Shown: one piece after another, positions 54,088-63,079 of the stretch
Layout: the number at the start of each line of letters is the position of its first letter
Numbering within the stretch: position 1 is the first letter of the stretch
NCBI GenBank assembly: GCA_002901265.1
Contig: PPHI01000039.1
Coordinates: forward strand, 79,248-143,247
Direction: 5' to 3'
Source: Rhodopirellula baltica
GTDB lineage: Bacteria > Planctomycetota > Planctomycetia > Pirellulales > Pirellulaceae
DNA: 64,000 nucleotides
The notes under the pieces: model-generated
Told to the model about the DNA's origin: nothing
Seen by the model: only the letters and a program-made list of their open reading frames with translations
The model's database searches: none
Program-made: the position numbers and the translations under genes

Positions 54088-55083
54088 ATGAATCGAATGC
54101 CACGGCAATTCGCCGTCCCAATCCCGGTGCGCGTTTTGTCTGTCGGTCTAGCACGGGTTGCAACTACCTCCGTCACCAATGACAGCCCTTTCTTCTCATC
54201 GAACGTTCAATCGATCTCGGATTGCCTAGTGAAAGACAGCTCGTTGGAAGACGTTTCGATTGAACAACCATCCGATCCTTCCGGTGACTCGCCTTCGCAT
54301 TTTTGGACAACGGAGTATGTCAAAAAGATGCGTTCGTTGCTTGGGAACGATGTCTGTCGCAAGCTTGGGATTTTCGAACTCCCCAACGACTTTCTTCTCT
54401 CCGTTGTCGTCCCCGTTTACAACGAAGGCGGGACCGTTTCATCGGTTGTCGATCGCTTGACCAACACTGGCTTGCCGATGGAAATTATTCTGGTCGATGA
54501 TGGCAGCCAAGACGGAACCCCCGAAGCGCTCGCAAGCCTGTCGTCACGTCCGCACGTTGTCGTGTTGACCCACTCGCACAACCGTGGCAAGGGGGCGGCG
54601 ATCCGAACGGGAATCAAGCACGCCAAAGGTGACATCGTCGTTATCCAGGACGCCGACCAAGAATACGATCCCTCCGATTTTCGGTACCTGTTACAGCCGC
54701 TCCTGGCCGAAGAAGCTGACGTCGCGTACGGCACCCGATATGGCCATTACGACCGACAACTTTCCCCTTGGTGGCATCAAGCCGTAAACGGTTTGATCTC
54801 CTGGCTCGCCAGCCTTGCGATCGGTATCCGACTCAGTGACGTTGAAACGTGCTACAAGATGGTGCCACGACGACACCTGATCGATATCCAGGAGCAACTG
54901 CAAGAATCACGTTTCGGAATCGAAATCGAATTGACAGCCCGTCTTGCCCGCAAACGACTTCGATTCACCGAACGCCCGATTCGTTACCGACACCGCTGGT
55001 ACGACGAGGGAAAGAAAATTGGATGGCGAGACGGCGTGAGCGCGCTTCGCTGCATCATGAAATACGGGCTCTTGCGACGCTAA
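54088..55083 (+). CDS. GT2 family glycosyltransferase (dolichol-phosphate-mannose synthase-like)
   Basis: 331 residues. After an unremarkable 100-residue N-terminus comes the GT-A fold: LLSVVVPVYNEGGTVSSVVDRL, EIILVDDGSQDGTPEAL, then the HNRGKGAAIRTGIKHAKGD motif and VIQDADQEYDPSDF with the DxD metal site. The stretch YGTRYGHYDRQLSPWWHQAVNGLISWLASLAIGIRLSDVETCYKM is typical of DPM1/GtrB-like enzymes, but no C-terminal membrane pair follows. Such enzymes usually move a sugar from a nucleotide donor to a lipid phosphate. The first 90 residues may be a wrong start or a lineage-specific extension. Confidence 0.85.
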   Translation: MNRMPRQFAVPIPVRVLSVGLARVATTSVTNDSPFFSSNVQSISDCLVKDSSLEDVSIEQPSDPSGDSPSHFWTTEYVKKMRSLLGNDVCRKLGIFELPNDFLLSVVVPVYNEGGTVSSVVDRLTNTGLPMEIILVDDGSQDGTPEALASLSSRPHVVVLTHSHNRGKGAAIRTGIKHAKGDIVVIQDADQEYDPSDFRYLLQPLLAEEADVAYGTRYGHYDRQLSPWWHQAVNGLISWLASLAIGIRLSDVETCYKMVPRRHLIDIQEQLQESRFGIEIELTARLARKRLRFTERPIRYRHRWYDEGKKIGWRDGVSALRCIMKYGLLRR

Positions 55084-55254
55084 CACCGGCCGCGAAGGCG
55101 AATTTTTCGCGTATCTTCATCTCACCGCACAAGTCAATTCGGCTAGAATTGACTCCTCGGTCGGCCAGACACAGCCGGTATCGATATTTCGGAACGAATG
55201 AACTTTGCGTCTGACAATCAACTGACACCCCCATCCGATTGCCCCACCCCAGTC
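55084..55254 (+). promoter_or_regulatory. Spacer before the PQQ-propeller gene with a 9-bp hairpin
   Basis: 171 bp. AGTCAATTC (55132-55140) pairs with GAATTGACT (55146-55154) around GGCTA. A second possible hairpin, CGCGAA/TTCGCG, begins at 55091. No T-run follows the first one. Possible control element for the following operon or transcript end of the GT2 gene. Confidence 0.35.
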
Positions 55255-56495
55255 ATGCGAATCGCCTTTTCCCATCGGATTGCCGCATTGCTTCTTACCG
55301 CATGTTCAACCAGCTTGCCATCCAATGCGGCTGATTGGCCTGGGTTCCACGGGCTCGGTAAAGCGGGCGTCGTTTCCAATGCGACACTGCCAGCAGGACT
55401 GTTGGAACAGAAAACAAAATGGTCATTGGACCTCAAGTCGCGTGACGTTGGTTCCGTCGCCGTACAAGATGGGCGTGTTTATTTGTTGGCAATGTCTCCC
55501 CAGTCAGAAACGATCCGCCTGATCGCTGCTGAACTTGCCACGGGAAAAGAACTTTGGTCGCAAGAGTACCCTCAGCTGGCCAATCACCTGCACAGCCGCA
55601 ACACGCTTGCTTCAAGCACGCCAGCAACCGACGAACAATTCGTCTACATCGCCAACAGCGATCGCCAACACACTTGGTTACGGTGCCTCGATCATGACGG
55701 AAACCTGCAATGGTCTCGTGACTTCGGTCCTGCGCAAAGCCAGCACGGTTTTGCAACGTCCCCAACGGTCGTTGGCGATACAGTCCTGCTGAATTTTTCC
55801 CAGCAGAACGAACAAGTCCGCGACGGCGAACCAGGAACCAGCCGGATGATCGCCGTCGATCGCAAAACCGGCGAAACCCGCTGGTCAACGCCAGTGACAT
55901 CCACCCGCGTTTGCTATGGCGTCCCCGCTGTGATTAACAACCAAGTCATCGGCGCCAACACCGGTGACGGCGTCTTCGCACTCTCGCTCGACAACGGAAA
56001 ACTACTTTGGCGTTTGCCAGCGTTTAAGATGCGTTGCGTTAGCTCACCACTGATCATCGACGATCTGGCGATCGGAACGAGTGGCAGCGGTGGTGGTGGA
56101 AACCATTTGGTCGCCGTTCGAATTCCCTCGAAACCAGGTGAAACGCCAACCGAGGTGTACCGCGTTGAAAAATACGCGCCGTATGTGCCCACCGCGGTTA
56201 TTAAAGACGGCATGCTTTTCATTGTTGACGACAAAGGCATTGCGTCTTGTGTCGATGCCAAGACTGGAAAATCGAAGTGGACCAAACGGATTGGCGGCAA
56301 CTTTAGCGCATCGCCGATCATCGTTGGCGATCAAATGCTGCTGACCAGCTTGGAAGGCGAAGCACGGTACTAAGTGCAACCGGAAACTACCAAAAGATCG
56401 GACAAGTCGATCTCGGTGCCAGTATCGGTGCGACCCCAGCATTTGCAGATGGTAATCTGCTCATCCGCGTCGGCGACGAACTTCGCTGCTACTGA
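55255..56495 (+). CDS. PQQ-like beta-propeller protein, frameshifted near its 3' end
   Basis: The start ATG 55255 opens a signal peptide (IAALLLTACSTSLPSNA, with an LTAC lipobox-like site). Blades of a PQQ/pyrrolo-quinoline-type propeller follow: ELATGKELWSQEY, LDHDGNLQWSRDF, DRKTGETRWSTPV, DNGKLLWRLPAF and DAKTGKSKWTKRI. The written frame stops at 56373 after LEGEARY. In the next frame the text continues as the final blade, VLSATGNYQKIGQVDLGASI, and ends at TGA 56493-56495 with VGDELRCY. The 1241 nt are one short of a multiple of three, so one A is missing near 56364; the intended protein has about 413 residues. Probably an envelope protein acting with its two downstream neighbours; the ligand is unknown. 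Confidence 0.82.
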
Positions 56496-56517
56496 TTCGC
56501 ACGCGCGAACACTAACT

Positions 56518-57144
56518 ATGAAGCACGCTCCTCTTGTTTTTAACGGCAACGGTTGTTCGTTGACGCTGATCACTCTGGTCTGTCTTATCACAACCGCAAT
56601 CGGACAAGGATGCTCTAAAAAAGACCTCTCCGAAATCGCTGACTCGATCTCCGAAAAGGGCGAGTCATTCGTTAAGGAAAGTCGCAAGCTCACCGATTCC
56701 TTGGTCAACGAGCCTGAACAGCCTCCTACGCCCACCGGTGAACTCGAGTTGCAATTTGACACGCCCGTTCGTTTCGAAGCGGCGAATGTACAAGTCTTTT
56801 GTGTCGGTTACGGGCGTCCCAATTCACTGCAATTGCTCACTTATGATGCGAGCGCCGATCGGTTACCGGATTCCGGGCTCTTGATCGAAGCGGCAACAGA
56901 GATCGAAACCGTCGCGCTGCTCGTCGGAAAAACGCTCGCCTGCAACCTATTTGTTGCCACCGGTTACAACCGCCCCGTCCTATCGACCTCGATTGAGACC
57001 CCCGTCGAAGTGCGTTTCGACGCGATGAATTTCTCCGCCGGAACTGTCACCGGGACAATCTTGCCTTGCTCCCTAAAGCGGCCTGACGGCGAAATGGTCG
57101 AACTCTCTGGCGGTACCTTCACCGCCATCATGCTTTCGGAGTAA
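56518..57144 (+). CDS. Probable secreted protein or lipoprotein of unknown function
   Basis: About 208 residues from ATG 56518; an upstream start at 56374 would only be the shadow of the frameshifted 3' end of the previous gene. A hydrophobic N-terminus ends in TAIGQGC (weak lipobox, Cys32). A Lys/Glu-rich linker is followed by beta-rich sequence (GELELQFDTPVRFEAANVQV, PVEVRFDAMNFSAGTVTGTI). No family recognised. Only 22 bp after the PQQ-propeller gene and 3 bp before the next, so likely one transcript. Confidence 0.65.
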   Translation: MKHAPLVFNGNGCSLTLITLVCLITTAIGQGCSKKDLSEIADSISEKGESFVKESRKLTDSLVNEPEQPPTPTGELELQFDTPVRFEAANVQVFCVGYGRPNSLQLLTYDASADRLPDSGLLIEAATEIETVALLVGKTLACNLFVATGYNRPVLSTSIETPVEVRFDAMNFSAGTVTGTILPCSLKRPDGEMVELSGGTFTAIMLSE

Positions 57145-57147
57145 GTC

Positions 57148-58935
57148 GTGTTGTTGGGATCTGTCCGAATTGGCCAGCGAGCAATCGCTTTGGCGATGTG
57201 GTTGGCGGCGTTGTCGGTTCTGTCACCCAAAACGCATGCCGCCATCTCTGGCGAGCACTATTCCACCAGACCTCTCGGTGTCATTGACGGAGCGGCAAAA
57301 CAAATCGCATTGATGTACCAGTTACTCTCCGAATGGGAGCAGCTCACCATCGACAGCGTTTCAAGAATGGATGCCGGCGATTCGATCCCGCACGAAAAAC
57401 TTGCCAAGGCATTTGCGCGTTCCTATCAAGGCATTTGGTACGCCAAGCAACTACAAGCCATGGGCGAACCGGCGGGGTACGATTTAGAAACACGCTTCAC
57501 GCTTCTTCGAAATGCGTTGGGAGGCTTCTCAAACTCCCTGCAAAAACATCATCAGGCAGAGCTCAGCAAACTAAAAGCCCTGACCGAAGTGCGGCGTGAC
57601 ACACTCGCCAAGGCCATTGAGATGGCCCGAAGCGGTCAACTGTCAAACGCCGAAAAATCCGTCCGCGACTTGCATCTACGTCAGTTGCTGAGCGTTTTCT
57701 ATTTGCCCTACTCCGGCTACCGCGACTTCGAGAACGAAGTCGCACCAGTTCACAATCGATTGATTGATGACCTGAATCGCGAACGCCAACAGCAATACGC
57801 TGAGAAAGCGCAAGCCGTTGTCGCTCAGTCCGCGAGCGTTGTGTCCGATTTTGAAACCGACAGTCAGCGCGTCATTGCGGAACTAAAATCGGCACAAGGA
57901 GACCCCGTCGAAGCGATTCGATGGCTCGACGAGCGTTGGTCACAAGACAACTTGGCAATTTCCAAAACTCGCGCCATCTCGCTCGCGTTCGGACTCGCTG
58001 GCGATGCCGCCGCAAATCAACAGCAAGCTCTTCATCAGATCGATCAACAAGCGATTTCGATGCTCGAAGCGCTGATCGATGTGGCAAGCCAGACTGGCAG
58101 TGATCAGCCAACAATCGCTCGTTATGCAGAATTCGTTCAAGCAGTCGTACGACTGAACAGCCACTGCGGCAACTCTTTGAATGAACGCCTACAGCCCGCG
58201 TTCGACCGTTGGACCAATCAGTCCCCCGAGCTGACAACAGCGGTCTCAACCTATCATCAGGCGGTCAAGCAACCAATGTTGTGGATGCAACGACGGGCGG
58301 CAGAGCAATCAGAACAAAAAAAGCGAGACTACCTTGAGCTCGATCATCTGACCGGTAAGCCGATGAAGCCGACCAATGCTGATCGGCCATCTATCTACCT
58401 CAATCAATCGCCACGCGTACGTCCGCTGACGCCAGCAAATTCAAACCTGCCCTACAATTGGCTCGAAATTGAGGCGAACTCTTTAGTGGGTACCTTAGTT
58501 CGAACCGGGCAAAGTTTTCCTCCAATGAATGCGGGTGAAGCCTCCTGGGTCCCTTTTTCCCAAAGCTACGCTTCACACTTCATGCCACCTAAAATCCCGG
58601 CTTTGATTCGTGAACACGTTGAAGCCACGCTGCTCGTCACGCAATCACACCCGCCTCTTTCCCTTCCTGCCGCGATCGCCATTGACGCGATCGACCGTGG
58701 AGCGTTTCTGCAAATCGGCGGCACCATTCGTAGCGTGGCGATGTCACCGAGTGTCGTTCGATTTGGAAATCCAGTTCCCGAAATGAGCCAACGCGTATTG
58801 CTTGGTAAATTTCACAACTTCAATTCTTCGCCCCCCGCGACACGTTCACTCGCCTGGGAATTCGAACTAGATCCCAAGTGGATCCAGCACCAGTTGTTCT
58901 TCCTTGAAATCGAGACCACCGTTTCGACGAAGTGA
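57148..58935 (+). CDS. Secreted protein of unknown function with long helical domain
   Basis: 595 residues starting at GTG 57148 (next possible start TTG 57151). A signal peptide (ALAMWLAALSVLSPKTHAA) opens the protein. The first half is alpha-helical with Gln/Glu/Arg-rich stretches suggesting coiled coil (NRERQQQYAEKAQAVVAQ). The second half is beta-rich, with no recognised motif. Nothing suggests catalysis. It closes a rightward trio with the propeller and the small secreted protein and ends 7 bp before the convergent MBOAT gene. Confidence 0.7.
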   Translation: MLLGSVRIGQRAIALAMWLAALSVLSPKTHAAISGEHYSTRPLGVIDGAAKQIALMYQLLSEWEQLTIDSVSRMDAGDSIPHEKLAKAFARSYQGIWYAKQLQAMGEPAGYDLETRFTLLRNALGGFSNSLQKHHQAELSKLKALTEVRRDTLAKAIEMARSGQLSNAEKSVRDLHLRQLLSVFYLPYSGYRDFENEVAPVHNRLIDDLNRERQQQYAEKAQAVVAQSASVVSDFETDSQRVIAELKSAQGDPVEAIRWLDERWSQDNLAISKTRAISLAFGLAGDAAANQQQALHQIDQQAISMLEALIDVASQTGSDQPTIARYAEFVQAVVRLNSHCGNSLNERLQPAFDRWTNQSPELTTAVSTYHQAVKQPMLWMQRRAAEQSEQKKRDYLELDHLTGKPMKPTNADRPSIYLNQSPRVRPLTPANSNLPYNWLEIEANSLVGTLVRTGQSFPPMNAGEASWVPFSQSYASHFMPPKIPALIREHVEATLLVTQSHPPLSLPAAIAIDAIDRGAFLQIGGTIRSVAMSPSVVRFGNPVPEMSQRVLLGKFHNFNSSPPATRSLAWEFELDPKWIQHQLFFLEIETTVSTK

Positions 58936-58942
58936 TTGTGCG

Positions 58943-60325
58943 CTAAAACTGAAAATACACGAACGGTGTGAATCCTCGCGGTGCATACAGAATCAGACAC
59001 CAGATCATGACCGTCGTCGCGACCGCCGAATAGAATCGATCGGCAGGCAACCGCATCATCAATCGATAACGCGACATCCAAACGGCATACTCCGCCAACA
59101 TCAATGCCATCGCAACCAGGGCTAAGGGTGGCAACCACAGAATGCCAGTGTGTAGAAACGCAAGTTGCCCCAGTACCTCGGCGACTTGTTTCAGACTGTC
59201 GCAGCGGAACAAGATCCACCCGAACATGACGATTCCCATCGTCGATGCCCAGCGAATCGAACGCCAGACGCGCCAAGGCGTATGCGACGCGAACGATCGC
59301 TCGACGCACAACACCATGCCATGCCAAACTCCCCAAAGCACGAACGTCCACGCGGCACCGTGCCAGAGTCCACCCAGCGTCATCGTCGCCAATAGATTCA
59401 GAGATGTCCTGCGTTCACCCATCCGATTGCCACCCAACGGGATATAAAGGTAGTCCCGCAGCCATCGTGACAAGGTCATGTGCCAACGACGCCAAAACTG
59501 TGCCGGCGACAGTGCCAGATACGGATGGCGAAAATTCTTGGGAAAGCGATAGCCAAGCAACTTCGCCAAACCGATCGCGATGTCCGAGTAGCCCGAGAAG
59601 TCATAATAGATCTGCCCCGCATAAGCGATGACTGCCAACCAGACCGTCGCGCCGCTGTACAAGTCTGGCCCCGCAAACACGACATCGACGAATTCTCCCA
59701 AACGGTCGGCGATCAAAACCTTTTTCACCAGCCCACGCAACACCGTTTGAAATCCGCCGTAGGCCCGGCGTGATGACCACGCTGGAACAACGGCAAGCTG
59801 TGGTAACAACTCCGCCGCACGAACGATCGGCCCGGCGACCAACTGGGGGAAGAACGCAACGTACAACGCGAAATCCACTAGCGAGTCACTCGCTCGCAAC
59901 TTCCCGCGGTAAATATCGATCGTGTAGCTAAGCGTTTGGAAGGTATAAAACGAAATGCCAACCGGCAGGACGATTTCGAGCGTGCTGACGTCAAAGCCGA
60001 TCGGCGCCAACAAAGCCTGCGCAGACTCGATAAAGAAGTTGCAGTATTTGAAAAAGCCAAGCGACCCAAGATTCACACACAAGCTGAGTGCCAGCCACCG
60101 ACGACGTTGTTGCTGACTCGTCGCCAACTCGATCTGACGTCCGGCGACAAAGTCGACGATCGTCGACAGCAACAACAAACCACAGAAGCGGTAGTCCCAG
60201 TACGCATAAAAGTAATAGCTGGCGACCAGCAACAACACGTTGCGTTGCAAACGCGTACGCAGCTGCCAGACGGCAACCAAGACAACGGCAAAGAAAATGA
60301 AGAATTCGGTGATCGTGAACTGCAT
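58943..60325 (-). CDS. MBOAT family O-acyltransferase
   Basis: 460 residues, polytopic. Typical MBOAT blocks: a FYTFQTLSYTIDIYRGKL stretch, YLYIPLGGNRMGERRTSLNLL and GLWHGAAWTFVLWGVWHG with the conserved active-site histidine, then MFGWILFRCDSL. Members of this family such as AlgI transfer acyl groups (often acetyl) across the membrane onto extracellular polysaccharides. It directly follows an SGNH gene by 6 bp, as in alginate and cellulose acetylation pairs. Confidence 0.93.
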   Translation of the reverse strand: MQFTITEFFIFFAVVLVAVWQLRTRLQRNVLLLVASYYFYAYWDYRFCGLLLLSTIVDFVAGRQIELATSQQQRRRWLALSLCVNLGSLGFFKYCNFFIESAQALLAPIGFDVSTLEIVLPVGISFYTFQTLSYTIDIYRGKLRASDSLVDFALYVAFFPQLVAGPIVRAAELLPQLAVVPAWSSRRAYGGFQTVLRGLVKKVLIADRLGEFVDVVFAGPDLYSGATVWLAVIAYAGQIYYDFSGYSDIAIGLAKLLGYRFPKNFRHPYLALSPAQFWRRWHMTLSRWLRDYLYIPLGGNRMGERRTSLNLLATMTLGGLWHGAAWTFVLWGVWHGMVLCVERSFASHTPWRVWRSIRWASTMGIVMFGWILFRCDSLKQVAEVLGQLAFLHTGILWLPPLALVAMALMLAEYAVWMSRYRLMMRLPADRFYSAVATTVMIWCLILYAPRGFTPFVYFQF

Positions 60326-60331
60326 CCTGCA

Positions 60332-61426
60332 TCAATCCCCGCGACGGCCAGTCTGCTGATCGGCCTCAGACTTCTGGGTGAGCACCTCAACGACTTGATT
60401 TGCGATTAGCTCATTCCCAAACCCGTTGTAGTGCCCCTCTCCGAACCTGCCATTGTGAAATCCACGCGGCCAACGCCCATTCATCGCAGCCTTCTGCAGG
60501 GAGTTGTTGACATTGATCACTGTTAACCCGTTTCGCTCGGCAAGGCGATGAATTGCTGACGACCGTCGTTCATCGGTCGGCCCCCATACGACGATTCCGT
60601 TCGTGATGGTTGGAAATAGCGGCGCATCGATCATCACACACGGAACGTCGGTTGCTTTGCAAAGTCGCTCGAACTGCTTTGCGACAGCTTGTTGAAACTC
60701 GGCCTCCTGACTGGCCAGCGAATCTTGCCCCACAACGGTGTTTGGCTTGCCTGATTTCGCAATTGGACCGACGCTAAATCTCAACTTCCGAAAGTTGTCG
60801 GTCTGGCCGTCTGTCAGCACATTGCGAGCTGCCTGAACGAAGGCGGCGGGCAGATTTGCAGACGCCCAATTCAACCGGGGATCGATCACTTCACTTGGAG
60901 TCTTTGCCGCAACACTCCAATCCTCCCACTCCGACACGAGGAACAGATGCATATCGATCTCAGGAATGCCCTGTGCGGATTCAACGGTTTTGATTTGGTG
61001 AATCCAGTCGTTGCAATCATCGCCGCTTCTTGCAAACGGCAACACGGTCACCTGTTCATCAGCCTTCGCGTACGCCCGCTCCAAGCAAGCAAACAGCTTT
61101 TCACGATCGTCAACACAAACGCCCTCCGCCTGTGAATCCCCCCACAGCGCGATCACCCGTGAGTTCTCACTCGCATGATTGGCTGGCAGATACGATTTAC
61201 CCGGCATGCCCCAACGTCCGATAATCGTCGTCGCATAACCTTCGCTTCGCCATCGATACCCGGCCCCTACTTGCAATACAATTGCATCTCGGTGCGAGTC
61301 GACTTCGCGCGGCAAGTAGCTTCTGACAAACAGCGGGGATGTCAGGAGGACTAGCAGCGTCCCGACGATACTTCCGCAGATCCATCGTGCAACGATCTTG
61401 CGGCTGATTAGTCGTGACTGCTGCAT
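60332..61426 (-). CDS. SGNH/GDSL hydrolase-like protein (putative sugar O-acetyltransferase partner of MBOAT)
   Basis: 364 residues. One membrane helix near residues 15-35 anchors a periplasmic domain. Block I is ALWGDSQAEG with candidate nucleophile Ser98. Block III is a PFARSGDDCNDW segment, and a late GFGNE and FHNGRFGEGHYNGFG contain the probable catalytic His. It lies between a TOPRIM gene and the MBOAT gene on the same strand. MBOAT-SGNH pairs together acetylate surface polysaccharides, so this protein is probably the transferring or de-acetylating half. The acidic partner of the catalytic His is not certain. Confidence 0.78.
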   Translation of the reverse strand: MQQSRLISRKIVARWICGSIVGTLLVLLTSPLFVRSYLPREVDSHRDAIVLQVGAGYRWRSEGYATTIIGRWGMPGKSYLPANHASENSRVIALWGDSQAEGVCVDDREKLFACLERAYAKADEQVTVLPFARSGDDCNDWIHQIKTVESAQGIPEIDMHLFLVSEWEDWSVAAKTPSEVIDPRLNWASANLPAAFVQAARNVLTDGQTDNFRKLRFSVGPIAKSGKPNTVVGQDSLASQEAEFQQAVAKQFERLCKATDVPCVMIDAPLFPTITNGIVVWGPTDERRSSAIHRLAERNGLTVINVNNSLQKAAMNGRWPRGFHNGRFGEGHYNGFGNELIANQVVEVLTQKSEADQQTGRRGD

Positions 61427-61435
61427 GCCATTTCC

Positions 61436-62185
61436 CTACTCGCGGACTTTGCCGCCAGAACAAAACACCCGCCGTGCCATCGCGGCGTCTTCCATCCCCA
61501 TCAAGTATGCCGTGCGACTGTTCGGATCCAAACAATGCTCGACCAACGCTTGATCGCCCAAACTGGCCAGCCCACGGTACCGCTGATACGTGTACGGGAT
61601 CGACTGGGCATCGAGCGCGTCCTGAATTTTCCTCAGGTGTTCTTCACTTGCCGCGTAAAGATGATCGCCTTTGGTCGCACCATTGATTTGAAACATCGGT
61701 GCCTTGATCAGACTGACTCGTCGCTGCTCGAGCAAGCCGGGAAAGAATCGCTCAAGAAACATTAGCATCAACGCCCCGCAATGGATTCCGTCGGCGTCAG
61801 GATCGAACAGCAAAAGCACTCGGCTGTACCGCGTTTGACGATAGTCCGCAGGATTCCATCCGATTCCCAAAGCGGCGACAAACGCGTCGAACCATTGGTT
61901 GTTTCGAACCGATGACCGGCTGGCTTTCACCGCATTCATCGGCTTACCCTGCATCGGCAGGACTGCCTGGTAACGTGTATCACGCGAACGCGCGACGGAC
62001 TGCGATGCCGAATCGCCTTCGACGACAAAGAGCTCGCGGTAGGGACCAGAAACCGATTCGAATTCGATTCCTCGGCCGCAGTCAACGAGCTTGGTTGATT
62101 GTGTGATCCAGTTCATACCCGCAGTGATCGCAAATTCGTCGACACCTCTGGTCCCCAGAAAGTGCCGACTTAGAAATCGAATCAA
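61436..62185 (-). CDS. Stand-alone TOPRIM / GyrB C-terminal-like protein without ATPase domain
   Basis: 249 residues from TTG 62183-62185 (coupled to the aguB stop; ATG at 62114-62116 is an alternative). The core resembles the TOPRIM part of GyrB/ParE: EGDSA (56-60), QAVLPMQGKPMNAVKASRS in place of the GyrB LRGKILNVEKAR, the acidic site FDPDADGIHC (D128, D130, D132), and QRYRGLASLGDQ (201-212) like the GyrB QRYKGLGEM end. It entirely lacks the GHKL ATPase and transducer domains, and no gyrA/parC-type partner is in the window. All three TOPRIM aspartates and the Glu are kept, so metal binding looks intact. A role in DNA topology or nucleic-acid processing is inferred only. Confidence 0.82.
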   Translation of the reverse strand: MIRFLSRHFLGTRGVDEFAITAGMNWITQSTKLVDCGRGIEFESVSGPYRELFVVEGDSASQSVARSRDTRYQAVLPMQGKPMNAVKASRSSVRNNQWFDAFVAALGIGWNPADYRQTRYSRVLLLFDPDADGIHCGALMLMFLERFFPGLLEQRRVSLIKAPMFQINGATKGDHLYAASEEHLRKIQDALDAQSIPYTYQRYRGLASLGDQALVEHCLDPNSRTAYLMGMEDAAMARRVFCSGGKVRE

Positions 62186-63054
62186 TCGATCCAGCGTTTC
62201 AGCAGACCGTCATACGCATCGATCCGGCGGTCACGCAAGAACGGCCAGTGAGTACGCACGACGTCGATTTCTTCCAAGTTGCAGTCGGTGCACAGCACTT
62301 CGCTCTCTTTGTCACCGCCCTGCACTACCATCTCGCCACGCGGAGACGCGATAAATGATGAGCCCCAGAACTCGATTTGCCCTTCGATCCCGACCCGGTT
62401 CGGGGCGACCAACCATAGTCCGTTGGCGATCGCATGAGCTCGCATTGCGGTTTGCCAAGCATCACGCTGCCCGGCGCCGAACTCGTCTTTTTCTTCCAAA
62501 ATCCAACCGATTGCCGTCGGATAAACAAGAATTTCGGCTCCCGCCAAGGCAAACAACCGGGCCGCTTCGGGGAACCATTGGTCCCAGCAAATCCCGACGC
62601 CCAATTTCCCATAACGGGTCTGAACTGGCTTGAAACCCAAGTCGCCGGGTGTGAAGTAAAACTTCTCATAGAACAACGGGTCGTCCGGAATGTGCATCTT
62701 GCGATACACGCCAGCCACCGATCCGTCCGCATCAACGACAACGACGCTATTGTGATAAAGGCCAGGGGCGCGTCGCTCGAACATCGGCACGACGATCACA
62801 CATTCCCATTGCTTGGCCAGCTTTTGCATCCGCTGAACGGTGGGGCCATCGAGCGGCTCGGCATAGTCAAAATTGCGATGATCCTCACTTTGGCAAGGAT
62901 ACGGCATTGCAAAGACTTCCTGCAGGCAAACAATCTTGGAGCCTTCCGCGACCGCCTTTTCGACCATCCCTTCGGTGTGGTCCAACATCGCTGCTGGCGC
63001 CCCCGCGTAAACACTTTGAACCAATCCGACTTTGACGTTCTTGAGTGATGTCAC
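62182..63054 (-). CDS. aguB: Carbon-nitrogen hydrolase, N-carbamoylputrescine amidase-like
   Basis: About 290 residues from GTG 63052-63054; starts further upstream (63123) would overlap bioD. Catalytic triad: Glu in KIVCLQEVFAMPY, Lys in VYRKMHIPDDP, Cys in GVGICWDQWFPEAARLFA. FYEKFYFTPGDLGFKPV and the later GWILEEKDEFGAGQRDAWQ are typical of AguB, which hydrolyses N-carbamoylputrescine to putrescine, CO2 and ammonia in arginine decarboxylation. The stop overlaps the start of the TOPRIM gene. No agmatine deiminase gene is present in the window, so the substrate is inferred from the family. Confidence 0.9.
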   Translation of the reverse strand: MTSLKNVKVGLVQSVYAGAPAAMLDHTEGMVEKAVAEGSKIVCLQEVFAMPYPCQSEDHRNFDYAEPLDGPTVQRMQKLAKQWECVIVVPMFERRAPGLYHNSVVVVDADGSVAGVYRKMHIPDDPLFYEKFYFTPGDLGFKPVQTRYGKLGVGICWDQWFPEAARLFALAGAEILVYPTAIGWILEEKDEFGAGQRDAWQTAMRAHAIANGLWLVAPNRVGIEGQIEFWGSSFIASPRGEMVVQGGDKESEVLCTDCNLEEIDVVRTHWPFLRDRRIDAYDGLLKRWID

Positions 63055-63079
63055 TTTGCCTGAAACCTGACTCGTTGAA

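Noticed and set aside
56374..56517. N-terminal extension of the small secreted protein
   Set aside because: This stretch is the out-of-frame 3' end of the PQQ-propeller gene; the real start is ATG 56518.
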